Shown: piece after piece, positions 32,985-51,887 of the stretch | Numbering within the stretch: the first letter of the stretch is position 1 | Layout of the letters: each line of letters starts with the position of its first letter | NCBI GenBank assembly: GCA_033297075.1 | Contig: MU858050.1 | Location: forward strand, 62,001 to 126,000 | Reading direction: 5' to 3' | From: Rhypophila decipiens | Lineage: Eukaryota; Ascomycota; Sordariomycetes; Sordariales; Naviculisporaceae | Length of the DNA: 64,000 bases | The notes under the pieces: generated by a model | Seen by the model: the letters and a program-made list of their open reading frames with translations, nothing else | Told to the model about the DNA's origin: nothing | Database searches by the model: none | Made by a program: the position numbers and the translations under genes

Positions 32985-35816
32985 TCATACGAGTTCGAAC
33001 CCTGCTTCTCTCAGAGCGTCCCCCGTGGGAAGGATGGGCCGGCCTTGCATAGGAAACGGCCAGAACAAGGGATTCTCCAGCGCCTCTGCCACTTTCGCGG
33101 TGGCGCCCATGTCTGGCGGCATGTCCGCCTGCTGGTGGGAATCGAAGGCAGCACGGGTGTTGGCCAGCCCTCCCCAGTCACAGTTGAAGTCTGACTCGGT
33201 GATATTCGGCGAGAAAAAGTTGAGACTGGTCGTGACGGGCCGGACGGAGCGATCATCAGACGTGTCGAATGGCTTCGGTAAACCGCTTCCGGTGGCTTTG
33301 ATCTCTACCTCGATGCCCCATTTCTTGGCCAAAAATCGAAGAATATTAAGAGCCTGTTCGGCGAAGAAATGGCAAGGCGCCATGTCGCTCAGGTCCGCTA
33401 TGCCGCGACTGATGGCATCGGCAACGCGGGTGTTGATCTCGGGCTCCTTCGTCTCGCTCTGGTTTGCACCAATGGCCAGATGCATGATGCACGACGTCAG
33501 GACGAAGTAGGGCACAAAGGACGGCGTACGTCTCAACGTGAACATCTGCGCGTACGAGCGCAGCAGCCCCGTGATGGCGTCGGCTGCTTGCAAGCAAAGC
33601 TCGCGCGGATCAAGGTCGTCGTTGCCAATGATTCTCAGCTTGATCAGGGGACGGAAGAGGAGGAGAATGGCGAAGTGGTAGTACATGCTACTCGGGCCGT
33701 TAGCACCGCAACCAGCCTTGCAGCAAAAGGTGCTGCAAAGGGACCCTTTTTTCCATCCGGAAGGTGAGAAACTTACTGTGCAAAGAGGACTGCGGGAGTG
33801 TAGTTCTTGCCAAACTTTAGGACCTCCGGGATGTGTTTATACCAGACCAGGTACCTCTTGTATATGGCCTGCAGATCGTTGGCGGTCAAGGGCTTCCCGG
33901 GGGAGTGGAGGATGTAGAGCGATTGGTGGACAAGCTCGCTCAGTTCACAAAAGCACTTGTAGACGGAGCGAACATTGGAGGGCTGCTCATACGGGAGATC
34001 GAGCGGGGCCAGTCCTGTATCCCGATTTAGTGGCTGTGCGACTACTGTCCGTGGCGCCATGCCCTCACCGTCGTCTGTATAGGGAATCCAGAGAGACGCC
34101 TCAATATCGTCGATAATTGCCGGTTTGGGCGGCAGCCGAGGAAAACAGGAGCATTGCGGGAGTGATCCGGTGGCTAACGACCAAGCGCTATGTGCGTGTC
34201 AGAGCCAGGGGCTTTTTGTGAGGTGCGATTTCGCCATCCCAGAAGAAGCCGACTTACTGATCGAGGGCAAAGGCACCCCAAAACGTGGCGGCCTGAACAG
34301 CGGTCAAGTCGTCGTCCCTGCCATCACCTTGAATCTCGTGCAGGCCCATTTCTATTGCCAGCCTGATACTCTGTCCAGCATAGTACCAGCTCTCAGAATC
34401 ACGACCACAGCTGGCCTCCCTGATGGACATTATACCCAGGGCCTGAATTGTGGTAAGGTTGTGATGATCGGCCTCCTCGTTGAAGAGTCTCAGTGCTTCC
34501 CTGAAGAAATGATCACCCGACGTATAAGGATCATGCGGCACTGCGCGAGTGGTCGGTTTGCTAGAGAAGCGGCACCCAAGAGCCAGCAACGCATTGACAA
34601 GTATCGATGAGCAGAACCGAGTCCTGCCCTCGGAAAAGTCCTGGAGGAAATGTTCCTTGCTCAACGAGGCGAACGTGGGGTATTCCCAGCAGAAATAGAG
34701 CGAAAGGAGGTGTGTGACAAGGCCGCCATCCAACGTTATCTTGGTCCAGATAGTAGGGGACACCGGCGTACCCTCGTAGCCCGGGGAGAGGATGTGGTTT
34801 GGAGCCGCTGGACCCGAGTGGCTTTGAGTGGCCGACTCGCCCGAGGTGTCGGGACGGGACATGGCCCGCGACTGAAGACTTGCCCTGCCGGTTTCCGCCT
34901 CCCAGTTCATCGTCTCAGCTTGAGAGTTGCTGCGAGTAGTGCGACTGTGTGGGGAGAAGTGGCCCCCGCCGGGGCTCGGCTGATCGGGGCCATACCGCAG
35001 GCCTTGCTGGGATTGAGTGGGAGTAGGGCTGCCCTGAGGGACAGAAGGATATCCCATTGCAGGACCGGAGCCGGGGCCGGGGCCGGGGCCAGTACCAGTG
35101 GTAAAGCCAGCTAGTGCAGGATTACCGGCCCCGGGACCTGGAGGGAAGCCTACATGAGACGAAGGGGCTGTCTCTCCGACCCATTGCGCTACAGCATCGA
35201 CACTCATGCCGTTCCGCAAACGTGACAGGACCTGCTCGCCAAGGTCGGGATGAGCCAGGGCGCCGATGATATGGGTACTAAGACGCTTGTCCCGTTTAAG
35301 GAGTTCGTTTTCTATCCGCAGCTGCTCGATCTGGTGGCGTAAATCATCCTTGGACGGGTTCTGCCGCTTTTCATAGACGCATTCAACATGCTGAGATTTA
35401 CACCGACCGCACGGGTTTTGGCCATCGCACTGAAGAAGAAACAAAACGGTCAGCTAGTCAGCCCTTTGACAACGCTACTCGGCGCCTAGATAGGAGGACC
35501 GAGGCAACGAGACAGGGTTCGCGCCACAAACCTTAGCCCTCTTCTTTCGACACTCTGTGCAAGCATTCTGGGTGATGTCCCCGGGCCCTCTCTTTCTTTT
35601 CGACGAGTTGTTTGAGGATGAAGCCGTCGATGCGCCTCGAGTGGAAGAGTTGGTCAGGCTTGGGGCAGAGTGCTTCCTCCCAGAGCCCGGGGATGTAGGT
35701 CGTGCTGGAGGCGGAGGAAAAGGGTGGTGATGAGGAAGCTCGCTTTTCGGTGCGTCAGGCGAAACTGGTCCTGTTGGACTTCCTGACTCTTGCGAGATCC
35801 CTTCCATCTCGTCCAT
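32985..35816 (-). CDS. Zn2Cys6 transcription factor (NirA-like layout), 856 aa
   Basis: Four exons: 35816-35532, 35429-34258, 34187-33777 and 33687-32985. The introns are 102, 70 and 89 bp, all GT..AG and in phase. The first intron cuts the zinc cluster; joining gives C-x2-C-x6-C-x5-C-x2-C-x6-C at about residues 86-112, the binuclear zinc DNA-binding domain. A leucine-zipper-like helix follows (about 118-145), then a Pro/Gly/Ser-rich linker and the fungal-specific TF domain from about residue 340 (CWEYPTFASL, FFREALRLF, IQALGIMSIREAS, IRLAIEMGLH). The block order resembles NirA/NIT4-type regulators, but I do not claim orthology. A CTGAC plus TAG just before the ATG hints at an intron in the leader. 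It acts in the nucleus, presumably as an activator. Confidence 0.92.
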
Positions 35817-38800
35817 GCTACAAGTCAGCGGCAGCAGGAGCCTCTCCTCGCCTCCTCAGGCTGAATGCGGAAAATGGAAGTCGGCGGCGGTGCGAGGGTC
35901 CGTTGACATGCTTCCGAGTGCGGTGGAAGCAGAGGTACGAGATAGCGGTGGGCGCAAAGTAACTGGAGGAAGCACAGGGCAGCGTGTTAGGTTAAGTTTC
36001 TAGCAGCATGGAGGGTGGCGATGTATTGGGAGGAAGGGCTCGGAGGAATACAAGGTACATCTGGGACGAATTGGCTATCGAATTCGAGCTGCGAATGAAG
36101 GAAAAGAGAGAAACGAGCCGAGACAGCACGTCGAAAGTAATATTCAACTATATTTAGGTGCGTGCGAGGAGAAAGAAAGCATATAATACCTGGTGTCTCG
36201 GGCACCAAGGAGGAATGCGCCTCGTTTGGAGACGCGACCAAGTTTTTGATAGAGGTTGCGACGAAGTGACGGAATCAAAGCTCCCGGTCTGGGAACTGCA
36301 CTGTGGGCTATCCGCTGCCTAGTTCCCCGCTAGACAGGCACAAGTCAATGCCGTTGACAGCGGGCCGAAGCACGCGGGTTCGGGTAAGGCAACCGGTCCA
36401 CTGGCTGGATGTGTTGGCTTTTGGGACTTGACTGGGTCTTCTTCGTAGTATTCCGATGGCTAGCAACGCATGTGGGCATCGAGAAGGGTGATCGCTGCCA
36501 TCCACGATACCTGACGGATGTTAGAGGTGGACCATGATCTTTGATGGGCCCGCCTAGGTCGGCCGTTGGACCCCACAACAGCTTCCGGAAAGCTGGGGGA
36601 CTGGGGAGCTCTGCCGGAGCGGGAAATAGAATAAATGACCACAAAGACTCGAATATGGAGGAGAAATAGAAGAAGCGGCAATGGTATAATGCTGTGATGG
36701 GACCGTGAGTATGAAGGAATTGGAATGGGATATGCAAATTATAAATTATAAACTGCAAGTCTTTCGTTTTCGGACAGGTCGTGGTTGAGAAGCATCATCG
36801 ATATCTCTTTCCAATTTCCATGCCTTCCGACCCGCCAAGGAAACATGGACGGGGGCTCCCCACAATATACCGGGAGCCCCTCCATGAACATCCACCACAC
36901 ACATCGCTGGCTGTCTCGATTCTTCCATACCTGTTCGAAACAGTTTCCAATATTCAGCATGTCAACCTCCCAACGTGGTATTTCAGCCAGTCTGCAATTC
37001 AAATCAAAAACTGCCTAGGCGGACAAGGGATGCACGAGAAGAGATGCATCCACTGCAATAGAACTGACAACATGAGGTACACTGTACACATGCTGGTCCA
37101 CTCGCTCTCGTTTACCATTACCCTAGCATGCCTGGCTTTCACTGATCAAGACCTTTGGTTGGCTCCCGTCTGAAAGGGGGATTCCTGTCGAGCTGTCGAA
37201 AGTATCCAGGGTCTCCATTGCACATGCCCGTGGACAGAGCACTCTCGGTTCAGCATCACGAGTCAAGAACATCGAGCAGCGGCAGCAGCACTTGCCAGTG
37301 GGTGTGTTCGCCTTACATATCATCCAGCAGTTGATGATTATTGATCCGTGATGGCAGTCCTGAATCCTGAAATCCAGATGAATGTCTACGAGGATTATTC
37401 ACACAAAAGAATCTCTTTAATCACGAGAAGAGCCGTGCAAGACTGGCGCCAGAGCGGGTGTCGTTCGTTACGGGTTACCAGCCGCATGGCCAAGTCTGGG
37501 CCAGGCCCTGACCGGCAGCAGAAAAAACGACCCCCAAAGTCTCAATCAACATGGCATTGGATTCCAGCCACTGCATGGCAAATTGATGGGACCCCTCCTT
37601 GCGGAAGTTGATTGACCAGTGAGAGGACGCGAAGCAGCCTGCCGGATCTCACCAGGCCCAGCCCGAACCCCCTTTATGCGGCTTTTGCTTGCCACGCCGG
37701 ATCTGGAACGCCTCGCAACTCCATATGAACATTTTGTGCTTTCGTCAACTCGGCGTCCATTCCTCGTCTAGGTCCAACATAACCATGTGCCAGATTGCAT
37801 CCAGTCTCATGAACCCTTTCCACATGTATTGTGCACATCCCGAGGGGCTGCTCGTATCCTGACGAATGAGAACTCTCGTTTGAGATGTCGCTGGGGGACA
37901 CTATTGAGACATTATCGAGCTACAAAACGTTTACCGCAGAGAAGAAGAAAAAGCGAAGAGAGAGAAGAAGGTGCGTGAGACACCAAGACAATCCAAAACC
38001 CAAAGAAGGGAGAGGCTGGAGATGGAGAATGACAGGTCATCTGTCGGTTCTGTCCGTATCCATTCCGTCGGGACACGTCGTGCTTTTATATTTGCAGACA
38101 GTGTGGTCTAGAACTAGACTTGTTCGAGCTCAAATCTGCACGGCTTTCTTTGTTGCGTCAGAGCAATCGGGCTTTGGTTGCCTTTCTAGAACTGCCAAGG
38201 GCAAGACATTGGCCCGGAACGTTGAGGCCCCGGGATGATGGCGCACTTACTATTTCCTCTAGCCTACGCACGAGGGACGGAATAGGCCGTCTCTCGACTT
38301 GCATCGCGATCTGGCCCGGGGTGCCGGCCCTCACTCATCGTCATTATCACCAGCTTCACACCCAACAGCAGCACAACTTTCAGTCGGCATTCAGTCATTC
38401 AGTCCACCACCCACCGGCCCACGAGACTATTCAGGCCTAGCGCTCTCCTTGACCCAGACATGGGCGCCACACACAGCGCAATGAGGAGAAGCTTGCGAAG
38501 GGAAATGAGGGATAATGGACATCTCGTCTATTTATTCCGTTTACTGACATTATCTTCTAGTTGCCTTGACGTCTTTCGGCATGAGACTGTACGGGCTGAT
38601 CCCGAGTGGCTGAAAAGAGCTCCTCGAGGCTCCACCCACTCATGCGTCCAAGATCACTTTAAACGAAAGGGTCTCGTCAGAGCATGTGTCTAGAGGAGAC
38701 AGAGCACTGAGAGCAGCAACTCTTGCACAACTTGCAGCTGGAGAGCAAGGAATCTCGCAAATCAAGTGATCAACAGGTACGAAGTAGGTACGTACCTACA

Positions 38801-39938
38801 TGGCATCAGCCTTGGCCGGTACGTGATGGCCAGGAGAAGGGTACCGTCTCCATGACTGGATACGTCCACCTACATCGAGTCAAACAACTATGAGGTACAT
38901 ACGGAAACCTCAAAAAGGAATAACCAAGCAGCCCCCCTCCGCCAGGGTGCCACACTCGTGTCGGTCCCGAACCCGAAACCATGGTCCCAGGCACACCTTA
39001 CGGCCCCGTAACGACGATCATTGCGGTATTGAGACGAAGGCTGAACCCTACCCGTACCTCCTACTGTGTACGCAGTGCCGACTTCAAGGGTCCAGGCCCT
39101 GATCAGACCCCGATCAAGACCCTGCGCACCTGGCAAGCACGTTTTTATGCCTGAATCTACACGTGGCTGCTCTTCTGGAAACAAAGATGTCACGGAGGTA
39201 AGGTATGTCTGCTAGATCTAGGAGGTAGGGTAACACAGCCGTCCAAGGCAGCTGAAACGAAAATATCTTCACATAAAAAGAAAAAGCAAAGAGAAGAAAC
39301 GTCAAGCAAAAAATGCCAATAATTGGTACAATTGCCAAATCTCAATCACAATTTCACCCGAGCAAAGCAATCACAAGATAATGCTAAAGATGTGCAGAAA
39401 GAGTATAAGCTGAGAAGCCAAAGAGATAACAACAAAATAAAGAACCTGATGAGTCCCATGTATGTACACCAATCCCTGCCTGAGCCAAAAATGATACTTC
39501 AAGTCTCCATCAAAAACGCCTGCCTGGCCCCATACCATGCATACCATAAGCCTATACCAAGCATACCAGCCACCCCTCATTACACAAGAATAATACGTTG
39601 GGTTGAAAACCAGACAACATCCATTCCAACCATCCAGCCAGACCACTTTTTGATTACCACTTTTAGTGACCTCCAGCCCAGCTACCGGATTTTCAGCTCT
39701 TCAAAAAGAGACCCAACACGACCCACCCAAAGTAAAAGAACCATGTAGAATACAAAGAGAAGAATAAGAATCCAAGAACTCAACAAAACAAATCTGGGAA
39801 AAGAGAGTGAGCCCAGAGACCAGAACACTAGAAGCAGAGCCCGGCCAGAGCCCGCATGCATCATCACCCTCACTCACACATACGCATTATGCAAGTCCCA
39901 GAAACCAGAAACCAGAAACCAGAAGCGAGGACGAGGAA
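35817..39938. other. long region without supported gene
   Basis: About 4.1 kb between the Zn2Cys6 gene and the brl1-like gene. Reverse frames near 36345-37002 and forward frames near 37348-38693 are short and patchy. The region just before 39939 is A-rich on the + strand, as expected for the 3' side of the reverse-strand brl1 gene. If complete, the Zn2Cys6 gene has an unusually long upstream region. Confidence 0.4.
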
Positions 39939-41733
39939 CTAGTACCCCTTACTCGGACTCCTCATCAGCTTCGAAGGACTCCGTCCCCGCTCCCGTTCTC
40001 TATCCCCCTTACTAGGACTCCTCCTCCTAGGTGTTTGTGGTGGGGGCATGATCGACTTGGTCGGTACATCAGGCGAGTAGTTATCCTCCGTATCTGACCC
40101 GTCACCCGCAGCAGCAGCAGCACCAAATATCCCCCGCCGGACATGCCGAGGTGTCTCACCGATGGGCGCCCAAATGTAGGCCTGCCGGGGGTCATGATGA
40201 CCAAGCATGTGTGGTACTGCTGGTGGAGACTGCAGAGGGTCTGCGACGGGTCGTCCGGCCGCTCCCCCCGCGTGGTGAATGTTGTGAGCAGAGCCTGCCA
40301 GCGCCGAGTCCCGTAAGAAGCCAAATCCAATGTTACTAGCAACGACGGCTACCAGGAAAAGTGACAGAATGAAACCCTGCGAGGTGACAAGGTTAGCTTA
40401 TTGGCATGCGTGGCACATGTGAAACGAAATCTGAAGAAGCGAATGCGAGAGAGATGGTTACTTACCCAAGTCTTGAAAGTCAACACGCCAACAAACTCAT
40501 TCATAATCTCAGCCACGTTGCGAGCCGAGACCTGAACCTTCATAATAGCGGACGCATCTTGGTTCATGCACGCCTCCCACTCGTTGCATGGGCCGTCGAG
40601 AGCCGGCGGCCGCGCTGCCCGCGGCGAGCACTGGTTCTTGATGTAGTTCTCGCTGCAAATGGCCATCTCGTTGACAATCACCGCGCGCGCCTTGTCGTTG
40701 GCGTGCGCCAGGTCCGAGCGGATCTGAGAAACAATCGCAAAGATGCCAAAGAGGACCAGACCGAGAAGTATCACGTTGACACCCAGCTGCAACCACTTGG
40801 AGAGGATGGCGGGGGCGCTCGGGTTGTCGCTCACGGCCGCGAGGAAACTGTTGAACCAGCTCTGCTTCGCTCCTCGCTTCCCTTTTCCTTTTATGGACTT
40901 GTCACCGTGCTCCCCCTCCCAGTCGCTGTCTGATTCGTCCGAGCCGTGTGGTAATCGAGATCGCACGCTGCCGACATCTCGATCGCCTAGCTGTCGCTTT
41001 CGCTTTCTGACCTTGTCGCGGTTTCCTCTGAGGATCTCTCCTCGTCCTGGGGTGCGGCTCCGCCCGGTGGGCTTGCCAAAGAGCATCTTGCTCGAGGTGT
41101 GTGGGGTGATTGTCATTCTGCCAAAATCTTCGTCGTCTCGATCTGCCTCTGGGGTGTCGGCGGGTTGCTCGGATGCGTCGGTCAGGGCTGGACTCGTCTC
41201 GGCGCCGGACATCTCCGAGTACTGCAGCTCATCCACTCGCTTCTGGGGAGTCGTGAATGCTGGGTTACGGAAGAGCGGTGCTGAGGGTCGGCTGTTTGGC
41301 AGCTGTGGATTGAAGAAGGACGCATGTGGGGGTTTCGGCTGGCTTTGTTGTCTTAACGGCGTGGGCCGGGTCGCCGACGCCGGGAACGCGAACGGGTTTG
41401 TTTTGAATTTGGAGGGAGATTCGAATGCAGCTAATTGAATCGGATCAGGTCAGTATGTTGTTTTCTCGCGGAGAATTTCTCAAGGGATGATGTCATTCGA
41501 AGAGGCGAAGATGCCGACTGTCCACCTTGCTCAAGATATCGGACTGAACAGTGGGTGTCGGTCCAAACAGTTGAGCTCTCCTCCATACATGAGCATTCAG
41601 GGGTAATGTTTGCAAGTCGCAGAGATGGCTTACATGGCTTCTGGCTGAATTTGGCAAAGGGGCTCGAATGGTCGACCGGCGGTTGGGACTGGTATTCCCA
41701 GTCCATTGGCCCCTCAAAAGTTCGACGGTCCAT
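39939..41733 (-). CDS. brl1: Brl1/Brr6-family nuclear envelope protein, 500 aa
   Basis: Three exons: 41733-41634, 41430-40466 and 40376-39939. The introns are 203 and 89 bp, in phase. The N terminus MDRRTFEGPMDWEYQ and a Pro-rich stretch lead to a basic/acidic linker. The core carries one membrane helix at about 248-268, then four lumenal Cys at about 292, 301, 315 and 321, then a second helix at about 356-375. Two membrane helices flanking a four-cysteine disulfide domain are the hallmark of the Brl1/Brr6 family, which acts in the nuclear envelope during nuclear-pore assembly and lipid homeostasis. The C-terminal tail has repeated RSPSK motifs near the end, possible phosphorylation sites. 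The first intron, 203 bp, is long for this window. The gene shares its promoter region with iws1. Confidence 0.92.
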
Positions 41734-42287
41734 GGCTGTGCAGAGTTTTGGAATCGCAGTAAATCGCAGTTGTGTTGATGCGACAAGAAGTTGGCTCAGC
41801 GCAAGGATTTGCAGTCGTGGGAAGAGCTTTTAATGAAGATGGAGCATTCCAAGCTGGAGCTTGAACAAGTGGGCAACACGGCCAGTCGTCGGTGGCAACG
41901 GTCCTCAAAGTAAACACGCGGATTCGATGTGGGGCCCGCTGGAAGCAGTCTGTGGAAGCACGAGCCAAGGAGAATCCCCGGCTAAACGCTTTGGTCCCAC
42001 TGTAACACAAAGCTTGGCGGTATTCGCGCCAAGCCAATGCCACTCTATGCACAGACCAACTGACGCCTGAGGTTACCGCGACTTTTGGCCTTGTTCAGAC
42101 ACCCAGCAAAAGTTAAAGTTGCGACTACGACAGCCGTTGAACCTCCGAGGCAATTTTACAGACGACAACGATTCACCTCCTTTACAACACATCAAAAAGA
42201 TCATCGAACAGCTCTGATCCTCCACGATTTCAAAGACTTGCGTTTTTCTTCGGTCGAGTTCGCTGCCTATTCCAGAACAAAGTCACC
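41734..42287. promoter_or_regulatory. shared region between divergent brl1 and iws1
   Basis: 554 bp separate the two start codons. It must hold both promoters and leaders. A CCAAT word lies near 42035. Small frames inside have no coding character. Confidence 0.6.
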
Positions 42288-43692
42288 ATGTCCGACGCAG
42301 GGTCGCCCGTCGACCATCCGGATCATCGCGAAGATGACGAAGTCGACGCTCCCCAGAGCCCTCGCGCCGACGATGCCGGCGACGAGTCAGATCTCCTATC
42401 AGAAATCGACGAAGAGCAATTTGACGATTACGAGGAGGAGAGCAAACCCGTCGAGATTGATGAAAATGTGGCCATGAAGCTCAAGGCCAAGAGAAAGGCC
42501 AGCACAGACACAGGAGCTCCCAAGAAGAAGGAAGGCCGCAGACCAAAAAAACGGGCCCGCGGTAGCGCTGATGTCGATGGAGACGACGATGGCGAGCGCC
42601 GGCCTCGAAAGGCACGGACCGAAGGCGAGCGACGCACTAGAGATGAAGGCAAGGCTCCGGAGCCCGAAAACGAAGACCACCTTACACCTGAAGAACGAAG
42701 ACGACGTGCTCTTGATCGCGCCATTGACGCTGCTGTCAAAAACCCGGTGAAGCGTCGCAGGAAGAAGGATGAGATTGTATGTGCAGACTCGCTTGCTCTG
42801 GTGTCCATGTTCCGGGTTATTGTTGAAGCTTGCGTCTAACTTGTTGGCTCCAGGATCTCGAGGAAGAAATCGACGAGCAAATGGCCGACCTCAAGATGGC
42901 GATGGAGAAGGCCTGTGTTGCCGACAACGAGGCCCGCGAGCAGGGCCAACCGGCCGTGAACAAGCTCAAGCTCCTCCCCAAAGTGACAGCCCTCCTGAAC
43001 CGAACCGCGATTCAAGATTCCGTTCTCGATCCCGAGACCAACTTCCTCCAGTCGGTCAAGTACTTCCTCGAGCCGCTGAACGACGGCAGCTTGCCAGCCT
43101 ACAACATCCAGCGCGACATCTTTGCTGCGCTGGCCAGACTACCCATCAACAAGGAGACACTGCTTAGTAGCGGTATCGGCAAGGTGATCCTCTTCTACAC
43201 CCGTAGCAAGCGGCCTGAACCTCACATCAAGCGCACGGCCGAGCGTCTCCTTGGAGAATGGAGTCGACCTATCCTCAAGAGGACGGATGACTACAAGAAG
43301 CGTCATGTTGAGACCAGAGAGTTTGACATCAAGTATGTTGCTACACATTGTTATTCGTCCAACATTGGGCAAGACCATCGTACTAACCGCCGATTCTTAG
43401 TGCTGCGAAACTGGCTCTTCAACAAGAGGCCTCTGGTGTTTCGTCTTCGCAGATCACCCTCACACAGCGCCCGGCCGGCAAGTCCAAGTACGAGCTCGAG
43501 CGAGAACGGGCCCTGGCTCGCGATCCGATCAACCCGAATCGTGCGCAGCGCGCTGGTCTCCCTGCGAGCTACACTATCGCGCCGAAGAGTACGTTCGATG
43601 GGAATCGGGCTGGCGACCACCGTCCCATTGGGGCTGGCGGTATTGAGGCCTTCCGGAAGATGACGCAGAAGGGCAAGGGCCGACGGAACTAA
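42288..43692 (+). CDS. iws1: Iws1/Spn1 transcription elongation factor, 419 aa
   Basis: Three exons, 42288-42776, 42854-43332 and 43401-43692, with introns of 77 and 68 bp. The N-terminal 160 residues are acidic and then Lys/Arg-rich, with LTPEERRRRALDRAID near the end of exon 1. Residues about 165-320 form the TFIIS N-terminal (LW) helical domain, with VKYFLEPLNDGSLPAYNIQR, LLSSGIGKVILFYTR and AERLLGEWSRPI. The C-terminal tail is conserved in the family (LPASYTIAPKSTF, GAGGIEAFRKMTQKGKG). Iws1 binds Spt6 and RNA polymerase II in the nucleus and acts in elongation, mRNA export and chromatin. Length and domain order are normal. The divergent neighbour is brl1. Confidence 0.95.
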
Positions 43693-46092
43693 GTGGCGAG
43701 TAGTGCAGCTGGGGACGAAAACGAAGCCATTCGTTCCAGCAAGGCAGAAGGCGAAAGGAGGAACCGGATAACGTCACTAGAACAGCCTCGAGTAGGCAGT
43801 CAAAGTACCAGGTTGGTGTCTACAAAGGCTTATATCAATCGCTGTATTATAACCATCGGTGCGGGTCATCCATTGGAGCTGTGATGATGGCAAATTCACA
43901 GAGCCTGGGTTTGGCGGCAGGGCAGGAGAACCAGGCACAATTGCCCACCAGGAGAGACGGGACGGGCAGACAGATCCATGTCCGTCGAGATTGAGAAATC
44001 ACACATGATATTTACAGATGATGAAGACGGCCAGGTCATGGTTTTGGCGTTATTCTTAGCATATTTTCTTCGATAAACGGGGGGAAATATGAGCGTGATT
44101 ATTACTACCAGACCTAGCTCACTTCTTGAAACATGAGATTGCGGGTTCCTAGTTCAAGTTGACTACCTATTCACCTGATGAGGACGACCAATATGATATA
44201 AGAGCCGGTTCATCATTGAAGCCACAGAGTGAGGAGCCAGTCGGTCCATCATTGCCGGTAGGTAATAGGAGTTCTTCATAGCCACTAAGTAATACGTTGC
44301 AGTGCTTCATTGCAATCCATTACAGAAGTCAAATCATGGCGTTTCATTACATTCGCATAGGTATCACTTTGAGTAGAGCAGTCGATCGTGGCAGACCATC
44401 GTGGCAGACAACCATATCCACCGCTGCTTGTACAATCAGGCGTAACAGGCTTCAAGAACCACTTCGTCTGGATTCTCTGAACAGTCTAAGGGTATAAACT
44501 GGCTGGCATGAATCACTGAACCGGCTTGCCATGACGGAACCGCTCCGATCATTGGTATAGTGGACAGATATAGTCGGTCCTATTGACCAACCACGCACGC
44601 CAGAAAGATCAGATCAGATCAAAACCCACCGATTTATAACCCACAAAAGTTCAACACCAATTCCAACAGCGAGGGGAATCACAGAAACCAAATGGCCCGT
44701 TGGCCAAGTGGAATCTACCCCTCGCTGCCGCCCACCCCCCGTCCGAGGAGCTCTCGAGAGCTCGTGGGTTCGATTTCGGTCGAACTCCGTTCCCGCCCAT
44801 CTAATTAAAAACATTCGTAAAAGTCGTAGGTGACTTTTCGGTTGGGCATCCCGCAAGGGGTGCCCGGAGCTTTTGCTATTCCTACTATAGGAAACATGGA
44901 TTTTTTTAGGGGGTTGGCAAGTGGAGAAGGAAAGAAAGGAGAGACAACATCACGTTTGCCTCCTACCCATATATATATGTTAGGACGAAGTATCTGTAAA
45001 GGACTCAAACAAACACTCAGTCTGTCTGGGAAAATAGGGCAAGCCGATGTTGAGATGAGCTCCTAGTCTGAAATTCAGCTGGCCCAGCCATGTTGCTAGT
45101 GAAGGCGGATGATAGAGAGAAGAAAGGAAATATTCCCGGCCTCACATCATGCATGTATTTACATGTATAATGTGCCTGCGTTGCGTTTACATCTTCGCCC
45201 GTCTTTGTCTGTAATTCATCTGGTCATGTCTCTTCTCGGTCTCTGTAGTTTTGTGTCTCTGTATGTATTTATATTCAAGGTATGGATATGATATGTGTGT
45301 GTATACGTATCCCAATAGGCTAGTAGTTGCCTATGCATAGTTAAGTGGTGGTTATTCTACCGTTCTTATTCCCATTCCCATCGATTTCCCTGAAATTCCC
45401 TAAAAGGCCCATCGCATCTCTACTAGTTTCGGTTGCCTCGGGTCGTGTTGGTGCCCTTTCCTATAATCAGCAAATCCGATATCTGTTCCACTTGCTGGTG
45501 TCCAACTGCCCGGCCATCATCATAGCTCATCAGTCATCCCATATATTCACTCCATCCAGTTCTGCCCTAATAGCAGAGTACCGCGGCCCCTTTATTGTAT
45601 CTGTATTCTTGCCTTTGCCCCATGCCCATGTCCTCCAAACTGCAATGTACTGTACCATGCTAAGCAACGCTAAACAGACAGAAACAAAAGGAACAACATA
45701 GCGAGTGGACAAAGGGACGAAATGGGACTGTATGAAACTGAGATGAAAACAGAACAAAACTCCATGAATTCGTCAAATAAAAGGGTGTGTAGACTAAGCA
45801 AGTGAAAAACAAGGCAAGATATGGTCTGACAGAAAATAAAAACAAAACAACAGACTGCAAGTCATGGAGGGACAGACAAAAAAAGGAGTCTTATAAAAAG
45901 AGAGAGAGCCAGTTTAACTGTTCATCGCTAAAGAGCCAGGCAAAAACAAGAAAAAACATAAATCCACAAAAAAGACCACCACCCAACCTTTTCCTCTCTC
46001 TCTCTCTCTCCCTTTTTTCCCTTTTTCCAAAAGGCAACTATGTTTCGCTTGTCAGATCGTGTTTACTCCTCCTGTCCTTTCCTTGTATTCGT
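43693..46092. other. intergenic region between convergent iws1 and kinase genes
   Basis: About 2.4 kb. It holds the 3' side of iws1, a tRNA-like relic (annotated separately), a perfect 16-bp palindrome GAGCTCTCGAGAGCTC at 44748-44763, AT-rich stretches and a (CT)n run at about 45994-46010 just before the kinase stop. No protein gene is supported. Confidence 0.45.
44694..44800 (+). pseudogene. possible Leu/Ser-type tRNA relic
   Basis: An A-box-like TGGCCAAGTGG (44701-44711) is followed by a B-box-like GGTTCGATTTC (44767-44777). The stretch between them ends in a hairpin-forming palindrome placed where the long variable arm of Leu/Ser tRNAs would be. However, the T stem (GTGGG against TCGGT) and the acceptor do not pair, so no functional cloverleaf exists. 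It is either a broken tRNA or coincidence. Confidence 0.2.

Positions 46093-51887
<5,795 letters not shown>

Noticed and set aside
32962..33010. B-box-like GAGTTCGAACC suggesting a tRNA
   Set aside because: It coincides with the last codons of the Zn2Cys6 gene (ending FELV and stop), with no A box or cloverleaf.
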